A DNA stretch of 64,000 bases from Lacinutrix mariniflava (GTDB lineage Bacteria; Bacteroidota; Bacteroidia; Flavobacteriales; Flavobacteriaceae). Numbering within the stretch: the stretch's first letter is position 1; each line of letters begins with the position of its first letter. The stretch spans positions 62,001-126,000 of the forward strand of contig NZ_LIQG01000026.1 of the NCBI RefSeq assembly GCF_001418015.1, given 5' to 3'. The translations under genes were made by a program, and so were the position numbers. Below the pieces are notes generated by a model, which searched no databases, was not told the origin of the DNA, and saw only the letters and a list, made by a program, of their open reading frames with translations. Shown here in pieces: positions 35,773-43,616 of the stretch.

Positions 35773-38052
35773 ATGGAAAACATGTATTTATTTATGTTAA
35801 TTGCTATTACTGTATTGGCAGTAGCAGATATTGTAGTTGGAGTAAGCAACGATGCAATTAATTTCTTAAACTCAGCGATTGGTTCTAAAGCTATTTCTTT
35901 GCGAACAATAATGATAGTTGCTAGTTTAGGTATCTTTATTGGAGCTGTATTTTCTAGCGGAATGATGGAAGTAGCACGTAAAGGTATTTTTGTGCCTGCG
36001 ATGTTTAGTTTCGAAGAGATTATGTACATTTTTATGGCCGTAATGATTACAGATATTCTATTGCTAGATTTCTTTAACACCTTAGGTTTACCAACCTCAA
36101 CAACTGTATCTATTGTCTTTAATTTATTAGGAGCAGCTGTAGTTATGTCTTTAATTAAAATTAACGCACCAGATAGCACACAAACTTTAGCAGATATAGG
36201 TGACTATATAAATACAAAAAAGGCCGTAGAAATTATTCGAGGTATTGTAATGTCTGTTTTTATAGCTTTTACTGTTGGAGCTTTTGTACAATGGCTATCA
36301 AGATTAGTTTTTACTTTTCAATATGAAAAAAGAATTAAAAACTTTGGTGCCTTTTTTGGAGCCTTCTGTTTAACAGCTATTACCTATTTTATCTTTTTAA
36401 AAGGATTAAAAGGTTCACCATATTACAACGATTTAAAAGGATTTATTGAAGGTAAAGAAATCCTTATTATCCTTGGTAGTTTTTTACTATGGTTGGGTGT
36501 TTCTTTTGCTTTTCAAACCATTACAAAAAAATCAATATTATTAGTAGTAATCGCAGTTGGAACTTTTGGTTTAGCATTAGCATTCTCTGGTAACGATTTA
36601 GTGAATTTTATTGGTGTACCAATGGCTGCATATCACTCTTACGAAGCATGGATTGCTGGAGGTATGGATAGCACAATGTCTATGTCTATTTTAAGCAAAA
36701 AAATGCCAGCAGAACCTTTTCTACTATTTATCGCTGGTGCAATAATGGTTTTAACATTATGGTTTTCTAAAAAAGCTAAAACAGTTGCTGAAACTGAATT
36801 AAGTCTATCTCGTCAAGGAGATACACATGAAAAATTTGAACCAAACATGTTGTCAAGAGGTGTTGTAAAAGGTACAACTTGGTTATCTAATGCTATAAGT
36901 TCTATTATACCTAAGTCGCTTCAAGAAAGTATGGGTAAAAGTTTTGAAAAACCCGATACTGCTGCCTTAACGAAAGATCAAAGTATAGATGCTCCTGCTT
37001 TTGATATGATTAGAGCTTCGGTAAACTTAATGGTTGCTGGTGTTTTAATTGCTATTGCAACATCCATGAAACTACCATTATCTACAACATATGTAACGTT
37101 TATGGTTGCTATGGGATCGTCTTTTGCAGATCGCGCTTGGGGAAGAGAAAGTGCTGTTTATAGAGTTGCTGGTGTATTAAATGTTATTGGTGGTTGGTTT
37201 GGTACTGCATTTGGTGCATTCATGGCAGCTGGTATTGTAGTATTTTTAATTAGCTGGAACCCAAGAGTAATGACTCCTATTTTATTGTTAATAACAGGAT
37301 TCTTATTAGTTAGAAACTATTTAGCACATAAAGAATCTTCAAATAAAACAATTGATGAAGACAGCTTAAAAGCAACTGGAAGTAGCTCTGTACAAGGTGT
37401 AATACATGAAAGCGCTAGTAATATTGCAAGTGTGGTAAAACGTGGAAACACTATCTATAGTAATGCTATTAGAGGTCTTGCAAAACAAGATACTTCGTTA
37501 CTTAAAAAGAATAAAAAACAGGTTACTAAACTATCGGATGAGGTAGATAGTTTAAGAGATAACATCTTCTATTTTATTAAAAATTTAGATGAAACAAGTC
37601 TTAGAGCGAGTAGTTTCTATATTAATATTTTAGGCTACTTACAAGACATGACACAATCTTTAGAATATATATCAAAAGCAAGTCATAAACACATTAACAA
37701 CAACCATAAAAACCTTAAGTTTAGTCAGATTAAAGAACTGAAAGAAGTTAACGTAGCTTTAGAAACACTTTTTAATGATACTAAAAATGCTTTCGATTCT
37801 AGATCATTCGAACAAATTGGTGGTATTATAGGTCGTAAAAAGGAATTATTTGATTTAGTTACTTCAAAAATTGTTAAGCAAGTTGCAAGAACAAGAACTG
37901 AGGAATCTAGTCCAAAAAATACAACGCTATACTTTAGCTTATTACTAGAAACTAAAGATTTATTATCTGCAACCATGAACTTATTAGAAGAGTATTACGC
38001 TTCTCATGATAGTTCTGTAGAAATAGCAACTATTCCAGAGACCGAAGAATAG
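35773..38052 (+). CDS. PiT-family inorganic phosphate transporter with PhoU-like tail
   Basis: 759 aa, much longer than E. coli PitA (about 500). N-terminal PHO4 half with VGVSNDAINFLNSAIGSKA (the signature repeat), a second repeat with GSSFADRAWGRESAVYRVAG in the C-half, about 10-12 membrane spans in total. Residues about 540-745 are soluble and helical (KKQVTKLSDEVDSLRDNIFYF; IGGIIGRKKELFDLVTSKI), resembling DUF47/PhoU regulators of phosphate carriers. Imports phosphate (or metal-phosphate) across the inner membrane with protons or sodium. Own Pho-like promoter. Confidence 0.92.
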   Translation: MENMYLFMLIAITVLAVADIVVGVSNDAINFLNSAIGSKAISLRTIMIVASLGIFIGAVFSSGMMEVARKGIFVPAMFSFEEIMYIFMAVMITDILLLDFFNTLGLPTSTTVSIVFNLLGAAVVMSLIKINAPDSTQTLADIGDYINTKKAVEIIRGIVMSVFIAFTVGAFVQWLSRLVFTFQYEKRIKNFGAFFGAFCLTAITYFIFLKGLKGSPYYNDLKGFIEGKEILIILGSFLLWLGVSFAFQTITKKSILLVVIAVGTFGLALAFSGNDLVNFIGVPMAAYHSYEAWIAGGMDSTMSMSILSKKMPAEPFLLFIAGAIMVLTLWFSKKAKTVAETELSLSRQGDTHEKFEPNMLSRGVVKGTTWLSNAISSIIPKSLQESMGKSFEKPDTAALTKDQSIDAPAFDMIRASVNLMVAGVLIAIATSMKLPLSTTYVTFMVAMGSSFADRAWGRESAVYRVAGVLNVIGGWFGTAFGAFMAAGIVVFLISWNPRVMTPILLLITGFLLVRNYLAHKESSNKTIDEDSLKATGSSSVQGVIHESASNIASVVKRGNTIYSNAIRGLAKQDTSLLKKNKKQVTKLSDEVDSLRDNIFYFIKNLDETSLRASSFYINILGYLQDMTQSLEYISKASHKHINNNHKNLKFSQIKELKEVNVALETLFNDTKNAFDSRSFEQIGGIIGRKKELFDLVTSKIVKQVARTRTEESSPKNTTLYFSLLLETKDLLSATMNLLEEYYASHDSSVEIATIPETEE

Positions 38053-38071
38053 ACAATCTATTATAAAGACA

Positions 38072-38104
38072 AAGAAAGCCATCACTTAAAATGATGGCTT
38101 TCTT
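38072..38104. terminator. Bidirectional terminator, PiT gene / chrA
   Basis: 13-bp perfect stem AAGAAAGCCATCA / TGATGGCTTTCTT with a 7-base loop. Confidence 0.85.
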
Positions 38105-38114
38105 GTTTTAATAA

Positions 38115-39239
38115 CTATAAGACCTTAATTAAAACGAAACCAAGCGCTGCTCCCATTACAATAATCCAAATTGGACTTACTCTAGATTTAAAAACCAATA
38201 CTGTTGCAATTATTGCTATTACTATGCCTCTCCAATCTAATAACGTTTCTTTTGCCATTATAACTAATACTGAAAGCATAACAGCAACTGCCGCAACATT
38301 GACCGCATCTAAAAAGTAACGTAATATTTTAGAGTTTCTCATTTTTGGAATAAAAGGATTGAGAATTAATACGAATAAAAACGAAGGTAAAAAGATACCT
38401 GTTGTAGCCGCTAAAGCTCCACTAAATCCTGAAAGCTGATAGCCTATAAAAGTAGAAGTCGATAATACTGGTCCAGGTGTAAACTGCCCAACTGCAATAG
38501 CATCTATTAATTCTGCTCTTGTTAACAAACCTGTTGTTACTAACTCTGCATCTAAATAAGCAAAAAGCACATAACCGCTTCCATATAAAATAGCACCCAC
38601 TTTTAAAAACACCAAAAACACTTTTAATGTGGATAAATTTGCCAACACAGCACCTATTCCTGAAGAAAAAAGCAGGGGAGAAAAACTGTTTAGGCTTGAT
38701 ATCTTTTTTTCTTTAATATAAAAATAGAGCATTCCTAAAACTCCTGCCCCTAATAGCGCCGTAATTTCGTTTACACCTAATAGTGTAACAATTAAAACTA
38801 ACACACCTAAAACAGCTAATTCTTTAGATTTAACAGCTTTCTTGCCCAACTTTATAACTGCTGCTGCTATAATAGCTAGTACTGCTGGTTTAATACCAAA
38901 AATAAAAGGAGCCACTTCTGGCAACTCTCCATACTTAACATACAAATAAGCCAATAAAGCAGTAATAGTAATTGCTGGTAAAATAAAGGCTAATCCTGCT
39001 ACAAAAAGACCTTTGTTACCAGCACGTTCGTAACCACAATGCATAGTCATTTCTGTAGAATTTGGTCCTGGAATTAAATTAGTAGTTCCAATAAGGTCTA
39101 AAAAATAATCACGCGTCATCCATTTGCGTTTGGTTATAACCTCATCTTCCATCATTGCAATATGTGCTGCTGGACCTCCAAAGGCAAAGCACCCTAATTT
39201 AAAAAACACCAACGCAACTTCTTTTAGCTTACTGTCCAT
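38115..39239 (-). CDS. chrA: Chromate transporter (CHR family), two-domain form
   Basis: 374 aa with two homologous CHR halves. First half: FFKLGCFAFGGPAAHIAMMEDEVI and the family motif LIPGPNSTEMTMHCGY. Second half: FLKVGAILYGSGYVLFAYLDAELV and AVGQFTPGPVLSTSTFIGYQ. About 10 membrane spans. Known members expel chromate; the true substrate of many environmental homologues is unproven. Monocistronic on the minus strand. Confidence 0.9.
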   Translation of the reverse strand: MDSKLKEVALVFFKLGCFAFGGPAAHIAMMEDEVITKRKWMTRDYFLDLIGTTNLIPGPNSTEMTMHCGYERAGNKGLFVAGLAFILPAITITALLAYLYVKYGELPEVAPFIFGIKPAVLAIIAAAVIKLGKKAVKSKELAVLGVLVLIVTLLGVNEITALLGAGVLGMLYFYIKEKKISSLNSFSPLLFSSGIGAVLANLSTLKVFLVFLKVGAILYGSGYVLFAYLDAELVTTGLLTRAELIDAIAVGQFTPGPVLSTSTFIGYQLSGFSGALAATTGIFLPSFLFVLILNPFIPKMRNSKILRYFLDAVNVAAVAVMLSVLVIMAKETLLDWRGIVIAIIATVLVFKSRVSPIWIIVMGAALGFVLIKVL

Positions 39240-39389
39240 TATTTTTTTATTCTTTTAAAAGCTTCAATATAATTAATCTAATATCAAATAATAGACATTG
39301 TCATTTGTTAAAGTTTATTTAAAATCTAATTATAACAAAGTCCATAAATGTATATTCATCGTAACTATATTAAATTCTAAAACTTAATT

Positions 39390-40247
39390 ATGACTATTAA
39401 AAAAACAGCAACAGCAGTATTCGCATTTATTATCCTTGCAAGTTGTGTCTCAAAAAAGAAATACGTAGCACTAGAGCAAGAAAAAGGTGAAGCTATTAGT
39501 GAACTAACTAAAACTAAGATTGAGAAAGAAGAACTTGAAGCAAAATTCGCTAAAATTGAAACTCGTGTAAGTGAATATAACGCAAAAATAAACTCTTTAG
39601 TTACAGACAACGAAGGATTACAAATAGAAAATGACAGTAAAATTGACATAGCTCCAGATGGTACTGTGGCGTCAAATTTAACGAAACAACAAATGAGAAA
39701 TACTTTAACTAAAGTAGATCCATATAAGTTGAGTCAAGCAAGAACATTAAAAGATTCTATGAATCTTGCAGTAGAGTACAGTTTAAATCGTGTAATTGAT
39801 ACAAGTTCTTTAAATGAAGATGAAGATATCTCTGTAAATATTAACGAAACTGTAGTTATGATTTCTATTAGCGATAAAATGCTTTTTAACAGCGGAAGCT
39901 ATAGATTAAGTAACAAAGCAAATGGTATTTTGAAAAAATTAGCAGATGTTATAAACTCTGAGCCAAGTATAGATGTTATGGTTGAAGGTCATACAGATGC
40001 TAGAACAATTAATACAGCTAAGGTTTCAGATAATTGGGACTTAAGTGTTTTAAGAGCAACTTCTGTTGTTAGAAAATTACAAAACGATTTTAATGTTGCA
40101 CCAGAAAAATTAATTGCTTCTGGACGTAGTAGTTACCAACCTTTAACAGATAACACATCTAGAGAAGGACGTTCTAAAAACAGACGTACTAGAATAATTT
40201 TACTTCCTAATATTGATAAGTTTTTTGCTTTAATGGCAGCGAACTAA
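39390..40247 (+). CDS. OmpA-family lipoprotein, peptidoglycan-binding
   Basis: 285 aa. Lipobox IILASC, Cys at about 18. A coiled coil about residues 25-75 (EQEKGEAISELTKTKIEKEE) leads to a C-terminal OmpA domain (about 150-275) with VMVEGHTDARTINT, NWDLSVLRATSVVRKLQ and GRSKNRRTRIIL, which binds diaminopimelate-type peptidoglycan. Anchors the outer membrane to the wall. Monocistronic; terminator directly after. Confidence 0.93.
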   Translation: MTIKKTATAVFAFIILASCVSKKKYVALEQEKGEAISELTKTKIEKEELEAKFAKIETRVSEYNAKINSLVTDNEGLQIENDSKIDIAPDGTVASNLTKQQMRNTLTKVDPYKLSQARTLKDSMNLAVEYSLNRVIDTSSLNEDEDISVNINETVVMISISDKMLFNSGSYRLSNKANGILKKLADVINSEPSIDVMVEGHTDARTINTAKVSDNWDLSVLRATSVVRKLQNDFNVAPEKLIASGRSSYQPLTDNTSREGRSKNRRTRIILLPNIDKFFALMAAN

Positions 40248-40267
40248 TATTAGTAAATTAATATTAT

Positions 40268-40301
40268 AAAAAAAGCATCTTCTAAACGAAGATGCTTTTT
40301 A
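40268..40301. terminator. Bidirectional terminator after the OmpA gene
   Basis: AAAAAGCATCTTC taaac GAAGATGCTTTTT; also usable by the convergent 38-residue gene. Confidence 0.85.
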
Positions 40302-40311
40302 ATTTAAGAAA

Positions 40312-40428
40312 CTATTTTCTTCTAGTCTCTTTCACAGTAGTTGCTGGATGCTTTTCTGCGTACTTCTTAGTAACATACTCACCAGTCTTAGCACTTCTGT
40401 GCTTCGTTATTCTAGCTTTTGTCGCCAT
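40312..40428 (-). CDS. Small basic protein, 38 aa
   Basis: Starts MATKARITKHRSAKTGEYVT and ends in TVKETRRK; about one third of residues are Lys or Arg. Similar tiny basic proteins recur in Flavobacteriia, to my recollection, without a known role; nucleic-acid or ribosome binding is a guess from charge alone. It faces the OmpA gene across a shared terminator. A 76-codon ORF on the opposite strand is its shadow. Confidence 0.75.
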   Translation of the reverse strand: MATKARITKHRSAKTGEYVTKKYAEKHPATTVKETRRK

Positions 40429-40484
40429 AATAATTAAGGTTTTAATTAAACAATATGAAAATTCTTTTTTGCCTAATCATTTTA

Positions 40485-40492
40485 TATATTTG
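40485..40492 (+). promoter_or_regulatory. -7 element of a candidate small RNA
   Basis: TATATTTG, exact match. The nearest TTG (40469-40471) is closer than the usual 17-23 bases, so promoter strength is uncertain. Confidence 0.4.
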
Positions 40493-40497
40493 AGCTC

Positions 40498-40597
40498 TGA
40501 AAATCAACTAATAAAACATTAGGTTCTGGACAGAAGTTCCTTTTTTCCAGATTTAAACTTTTATATAAAGCGCATCAATTGAGTTGAAGCGCTTTTT
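40498..40597 (+). ncRNA. Candidate small RNA (about 100 nt)
   Basis: Gene-free unit from a TATATTTG element to a strong plus-strand terminator. It contains a second hairpin (TCTGGA ... TCCAGA, about 40533-40555). There is no ORF. Its terminator lies against the 3' end of the convergent 225-aa gene but has its T run on the plus strand, so it needs a plus-strand transcript. Confidence 0.35.
40568..40597 (+). terminator. Plus-strand terminator
   Basis: AAGCGC-a-TCAA ttgag TTGA-a-GCGCTT followed by TTT. Confidence 0.7.
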
Positions 40598-40599
40598 AT

Positions 40600-41277
40600 T
40601 TAAGCTACATTCCAAATAGATTTTACTTCTTCACAGATAAACTCTATGTCATTAATCGCTTTAGGGAAATTATTTGGTGTTGAAATAACTTTTTCACCAA
40701 ATACATCAATCGACAAACAAAGTTCCTCTAAAACATCTTCTCCTTCTTCTGCTACCACTTCTTTAAGATACTTATATATTAAACTTGAAATATATCGTGA
40801 CTGTTGATTATCAAAAATATTGTTTTTAGAAATGTGAACTTTAACACCTCCTATATAAACTTTCTCATTTATTTTAAGTTTATAAATAACGTCCGGAGAA
40901 ATAATAATTTCTACTCCATTAATTATTATAGATTTAGATGGAACTTTTTTTATTATTTCATTTGGTACATCTTTAAGTAGTTTTGGTAATTTAATATTGA
41001 CAAATCGCCTTAAGGCTTCTAACGAAACTTGTCTATTAGCAATTTGTCTTGGCATTTCAGGTTTTCTAAGCTTAAGTTCTTCAATACCATTTAAAATTGG
41101 CTCTAAATCACAATTAGTTGAAATTGCTTTTCTAATTCTAGCTTTTGGTAATTGATACCAAGCAACCATAAATTTATTTGGCTGTTTTTGTTGCTTAATG
41201 ATTCTTCTTTTTTTCGCATCACTTCCGTTTGAAAAATCAGCTAATTGATTTATTGATATCACGTAATTACTCTTCAT
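40600..41277 (-). CDS. Hypothetical protein, 225 aa, possible nuclease-like core
   Basis: Soluble protein: very basic first 90 residues (KKRRIIKQQKQPNKF, KARIRKAIS), then beta-rich SIIINGVEIIISPDVIYKLKINE and YIGGVKVHISKNN followed by a Gln-rich helix (NQQSRYISSLIYKYLKE). The order Asp ... (I/V)xVKxxxSK ... Gln-helix resembles the PD-(D/E)xK nuclease core, but this is only a shape match. Standalone gene, no close partner. Rather high Lys/Ile content; could be accessory DNA. Confidence 0.65.
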   Translation of the reverse strand: MKSNYVISINQLADFSNGSDAKKRRIIKQQKQPNKFMVAWYQLPKARIRKAISTNCDLEPILNGIEELKLRKPEMPRQIANRQVSLEALRRFVNIKLPKLLKDVPNEIIKKVPSKSIIINGVEIIISPDVIYKLKINEKVYIGGVKVHISKNNIFDNQQSRYISSLIYKYLKEVVAEEGEDVLEELCLSIDVFGEKVISTPNNFPKAINDIEFICEEVKSIWNVA

Positions 41278-41429
41278 GTTTATTAAATATTTAATTTGAA
41301 CACCACTTTAATTAAGTGAAATTCTAGTTGTTAACATATTGTAGCAGATTAGTTGATAAATTATTAGACCCATAAAGTCTTATATAATTAGACTTATCAA
41401 CAACTTTGCTATCAGTTGAAATATTTAAC

Positions 41430-41460
41430 TTGGCTGAAAGATTCTAATTTCGTACGTTTG
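41430..41460 (+). promoter_or_regulatory. Strong promoter of a free-standing small RNA
   Basis: -33 TTG (41430-41432), 20-base spacer, -7 TACGTTTG (41453-41460): full Bacteroidota consensus with no ORF after it. Confidence 0.7.
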
Positions 41461-41465
41461 GAGAA

Positions 41466-41580
41466 CGAAAAGAGAGGTGAGCTAACCTCATTTCCTTTTT
41501 TTAATACAACTTAGGCGTCGGAACCAATTTTGTAATCAAAAAAACCAAGTGGGATATTTCGATATCCCTCTGTTTTTTTT
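41466..41580 (+). ncRNA. Free-standing small RNA, unclassified (about 115 nt)
   Basis: Begins just after a consensus promoter. The first hairpin is GAGGTgagctaACCTC (about 41475-41490), then a U-rich single strand, a middle region with GGCGTCGGAACC, and the terminal hairpin GGGATAT-TTCG-ATATCCC with a T run. No ORF. It does not match tmRNA, RNase P RNA or the SRP RNA core as I know them. A family seen in Flavobacteria (for example Flavo-1) is possible but not checked. Confidence 0.6.
41551..41580 (+). terminator. Terminator of the unclassified small RNA
   Basis: 7-bp stem GGGATAT/ATATCCC closed by a TTCG tetraloop, then CTCTG and eight T. Confidence 0.8.
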
Positions 41581-41753
41581 CTTTTCTAACTCTTCATTTA
41601 TTTTACTATCATTTATATAAAAATAGTTCTAAACCTTTTTATAGGCTAATTTATATGATAATCGTTGTCAACAAGTTTTCACTAAAAATTACACATAAAA
41701 ACCTGTTAAACAACACTTTGTATTGTTTTTAACAATTCAAAATTGAGCCTTAA

Positions 41754-41784
41754 AAAACCATCTATATTTCAAGATGGTTTTCTT
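41754..41784 (-). terminator. Terminator of the nrd operon
   Basis: Minus-strand stem AAAACCATCT / AGATGGTTTT with a T run, 25 bases after the nrdA stop. Confidence 0.75.
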
Positions 41785-41808
41785 AAATTTTTATCTAAAC
41801 AGTACTAA

Positions 41809-43614
41809 TTATCCTTCACAACTAGCACACTCTTTCTTTTGTTTAAATTTCTGAGCAGCATTCATACTGTGTTGGTAATACAGAGATTTAACTCCTAATT
41901 TCCAAGCTGTAACATATATGTTATTAATCTCTTTAACTGGCATATCTGGATGTACCATTATGTTTAAAGATTGTCCTTGATCGATATGGTTTTGTCTATT
42001 TGCTGCTTGATAGATTAATGTCATTTGATCTATTTCAGAATAGGTTTTAAACACTTCTTTTTCATGATCTGTAAGTCCTTCTAAATGTTGTACAGAACCA
42101 TCAAAATCACGTATACTCTTCCAAGTATCTACAGTATTTAATCCTTTCTCTTTTAACAGCTCTAATAAAAACGGATTTTTAATAGTCGTTTTTATTTTTG
42201 CAATATCTTTTACATAACAGTTAGACCAAATTGGCTCGATACCTTGAGATACTTGTCCTAAAATAAATGCTGAAGATGTTGTTGGCGCTACTGCATTTAA
42301 AGTAGTATTACGTCTTCCGTATCCTTTTAATACTTCTGGCTCTCCAAATAACTCAGCTAACTCTTCTGATGCCTTAACAGACTTCTCTTGAATGGTTTTA
42401 AATATTTCACTATTTAAATCAAACGCTTCTTGGCTATCAAAAGGTAACATTTTAGATTGTAATAAAGAGTGCCATCCTAAAGCTCCTAAACCTAAAGCTC
42501 TATTTTCTTTAGAAAAATTATAAGCTTTTTCCATGAACATGAACGTTTGCCTATCGTCTCTATTATCTGAATCTCTATAATCCTCTAACTTTGTAATAAA
42601 CTCTTCTAAAACAGCATCTAAAAACTGTACCATAGTTTCTACGGCATCAGTATCTTTCCACTTATCGTAATGTAATACGTTTATTGAAGACAATACACAT
42701 ACAAAAGACCATCTGTCGTTTGTTGGTAACATGATTTCCGAACATAAATTACTCGCGTAAATTTCATGATTTTTATCTTGATACACATCTGGAGCTGTAT
42801 TGTTAGCATTATCTCTAAAAAAGATATAAGGATACCCTATCTCTCCTCTACGTTGTAATACTTTTGCCCAGATTGCTCTTTTGTCTTGATCTCCGTCAAT
42901 CATTTCTTGCATCCAGTCATTCCCAACAGTAACACCATGTGTTAATTCTTGTATTGGGTTTCCTTCTGTTCCTATTTCTAAAAACTCGTGAATATCTGGG
43001 TGATCTATTGGCAAGTAAGGAGAAAAACGGCCTCTTCTTACAGAACCTTGACTTACTACATCTACCATTTTTTCAAACAGTTGCATAATATGTACTGCTC
43101 CAGAAGATTCTCCGTTATTTTTAACAGGAGCACCTCTATGACGTAACTTACCAAAGTAACCAGAAGTACCACCTCCTAATTTAGACATCATTCCTACTTC
43201 AGATTGTGTATATAGAATATCTCCCATATCATCATCTATATGCGATCCAAAACAACTAATTGGTAAACCTCTTTTTTTACCAAAGTTAGACCAAACTGGA
43301 GAAGCTAATGAGTAATAGCCTTCTGCCATATAACCATAAAACTTATCTGCAAAGCCATCGATTTTTAAAATAGATTCTGCGTTCTCTGCAATTTCTCTTA
43401 TACGTTCTTCTGGAGTTGTATCACCTGTTAGGTAACCTGAAGCTAAAAACTTACGACTGTTTTCTGTTAACCACTTAATCTCTGGTTGCGCAGTAGCTTC
43501 TTTTTTATTTTCTTTAATAGTTTCTTTTCTAGCGTTAATTAATTCATCGTAGTTAGATGCTTTTGCATCTTGACCTAGATTTGCTTCTGTGTTTTGTTTC
43601 GTTTGGTTGCTCAT
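41809..43614 (-). CDS. nrdA: Class I ribonucleotide reductase large subunit (no ATP-cone)
   Basis: 601 aa; E. coli NrdA has about 760 because it carries an N-terminal ATP-cone that is absent here. Reduces ribonucleoside diphosphates. Visible: GLPISCFGSHIDD (first redox Cys), SNLCSEIMLPT (active-site Cys and Glu), FVCVLSSIN (second redox Cys), the radical-path Tyr region near GVKSLYYQHSMNA and the C-terminal CASC thiol pair. Allosteric overall activity control must come from the cone fused to NrdB. Follows nrdB by 2 bases on the same strand. Confidence 0.95.
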   Translation of the reverse strand: MSNQTKQNTEANLGQDAKASNYDELINARKETIKENKKEATAQPEIKWLTENSRKFLASGYLTGDTTPEERIREIAENAESILKIDGFADKFYGYMAEGYYSLASPVWSNFGKKRGLPISCFGSHIDDDMGDILYTQSEVGMMSKLGGGTSGYFGKLRHRGAPVKNNGESSGAVHIMQLFEKMVDVVSQGSVRRGRFSPYLPIDHPDIHEFLEIGTEGNPIQELTHGVTVGNDWMQEMIDGDQDKRAIWAKVLQRRGEIGYPYIFFRDNANNTAPDVYQDKNHEIYASNLCSEIMLPTNDRWSFVCVLSSINVLHYDKWKDTDAVETMVQFLDAVLEEFITKLEDYRDSDNRDDRQTFMFMEKAYNFSKENRALGLGALGWHSLLQSKMLPFDSQEAFDLNSEIFKTIQEKSVKASEELAELFGEPEVLKGYGRRNTTLNAVAPTTSSAFILGQVSQGIEPIWSNCYVKDIAKIKTTIKNPFLLELLKEKGLNTVDTWKSIRDFDGSVQHLEGLTDHEKEVFKTYSEIDQMTLIYQAANRQNHIDQGQSLNIMVHPDMPVKEINNIYVTAWKLGVKSLYYQHSMNAAQKFKQKKECASCEG

Positions 43615-43616
43615 GT

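Noticed and set aside
40292-40522. 76-codon hydrophobic ORF on the plus strand
   Set aside because: It is opposite the 38-residue basic protein and starts inside a terminator stem.
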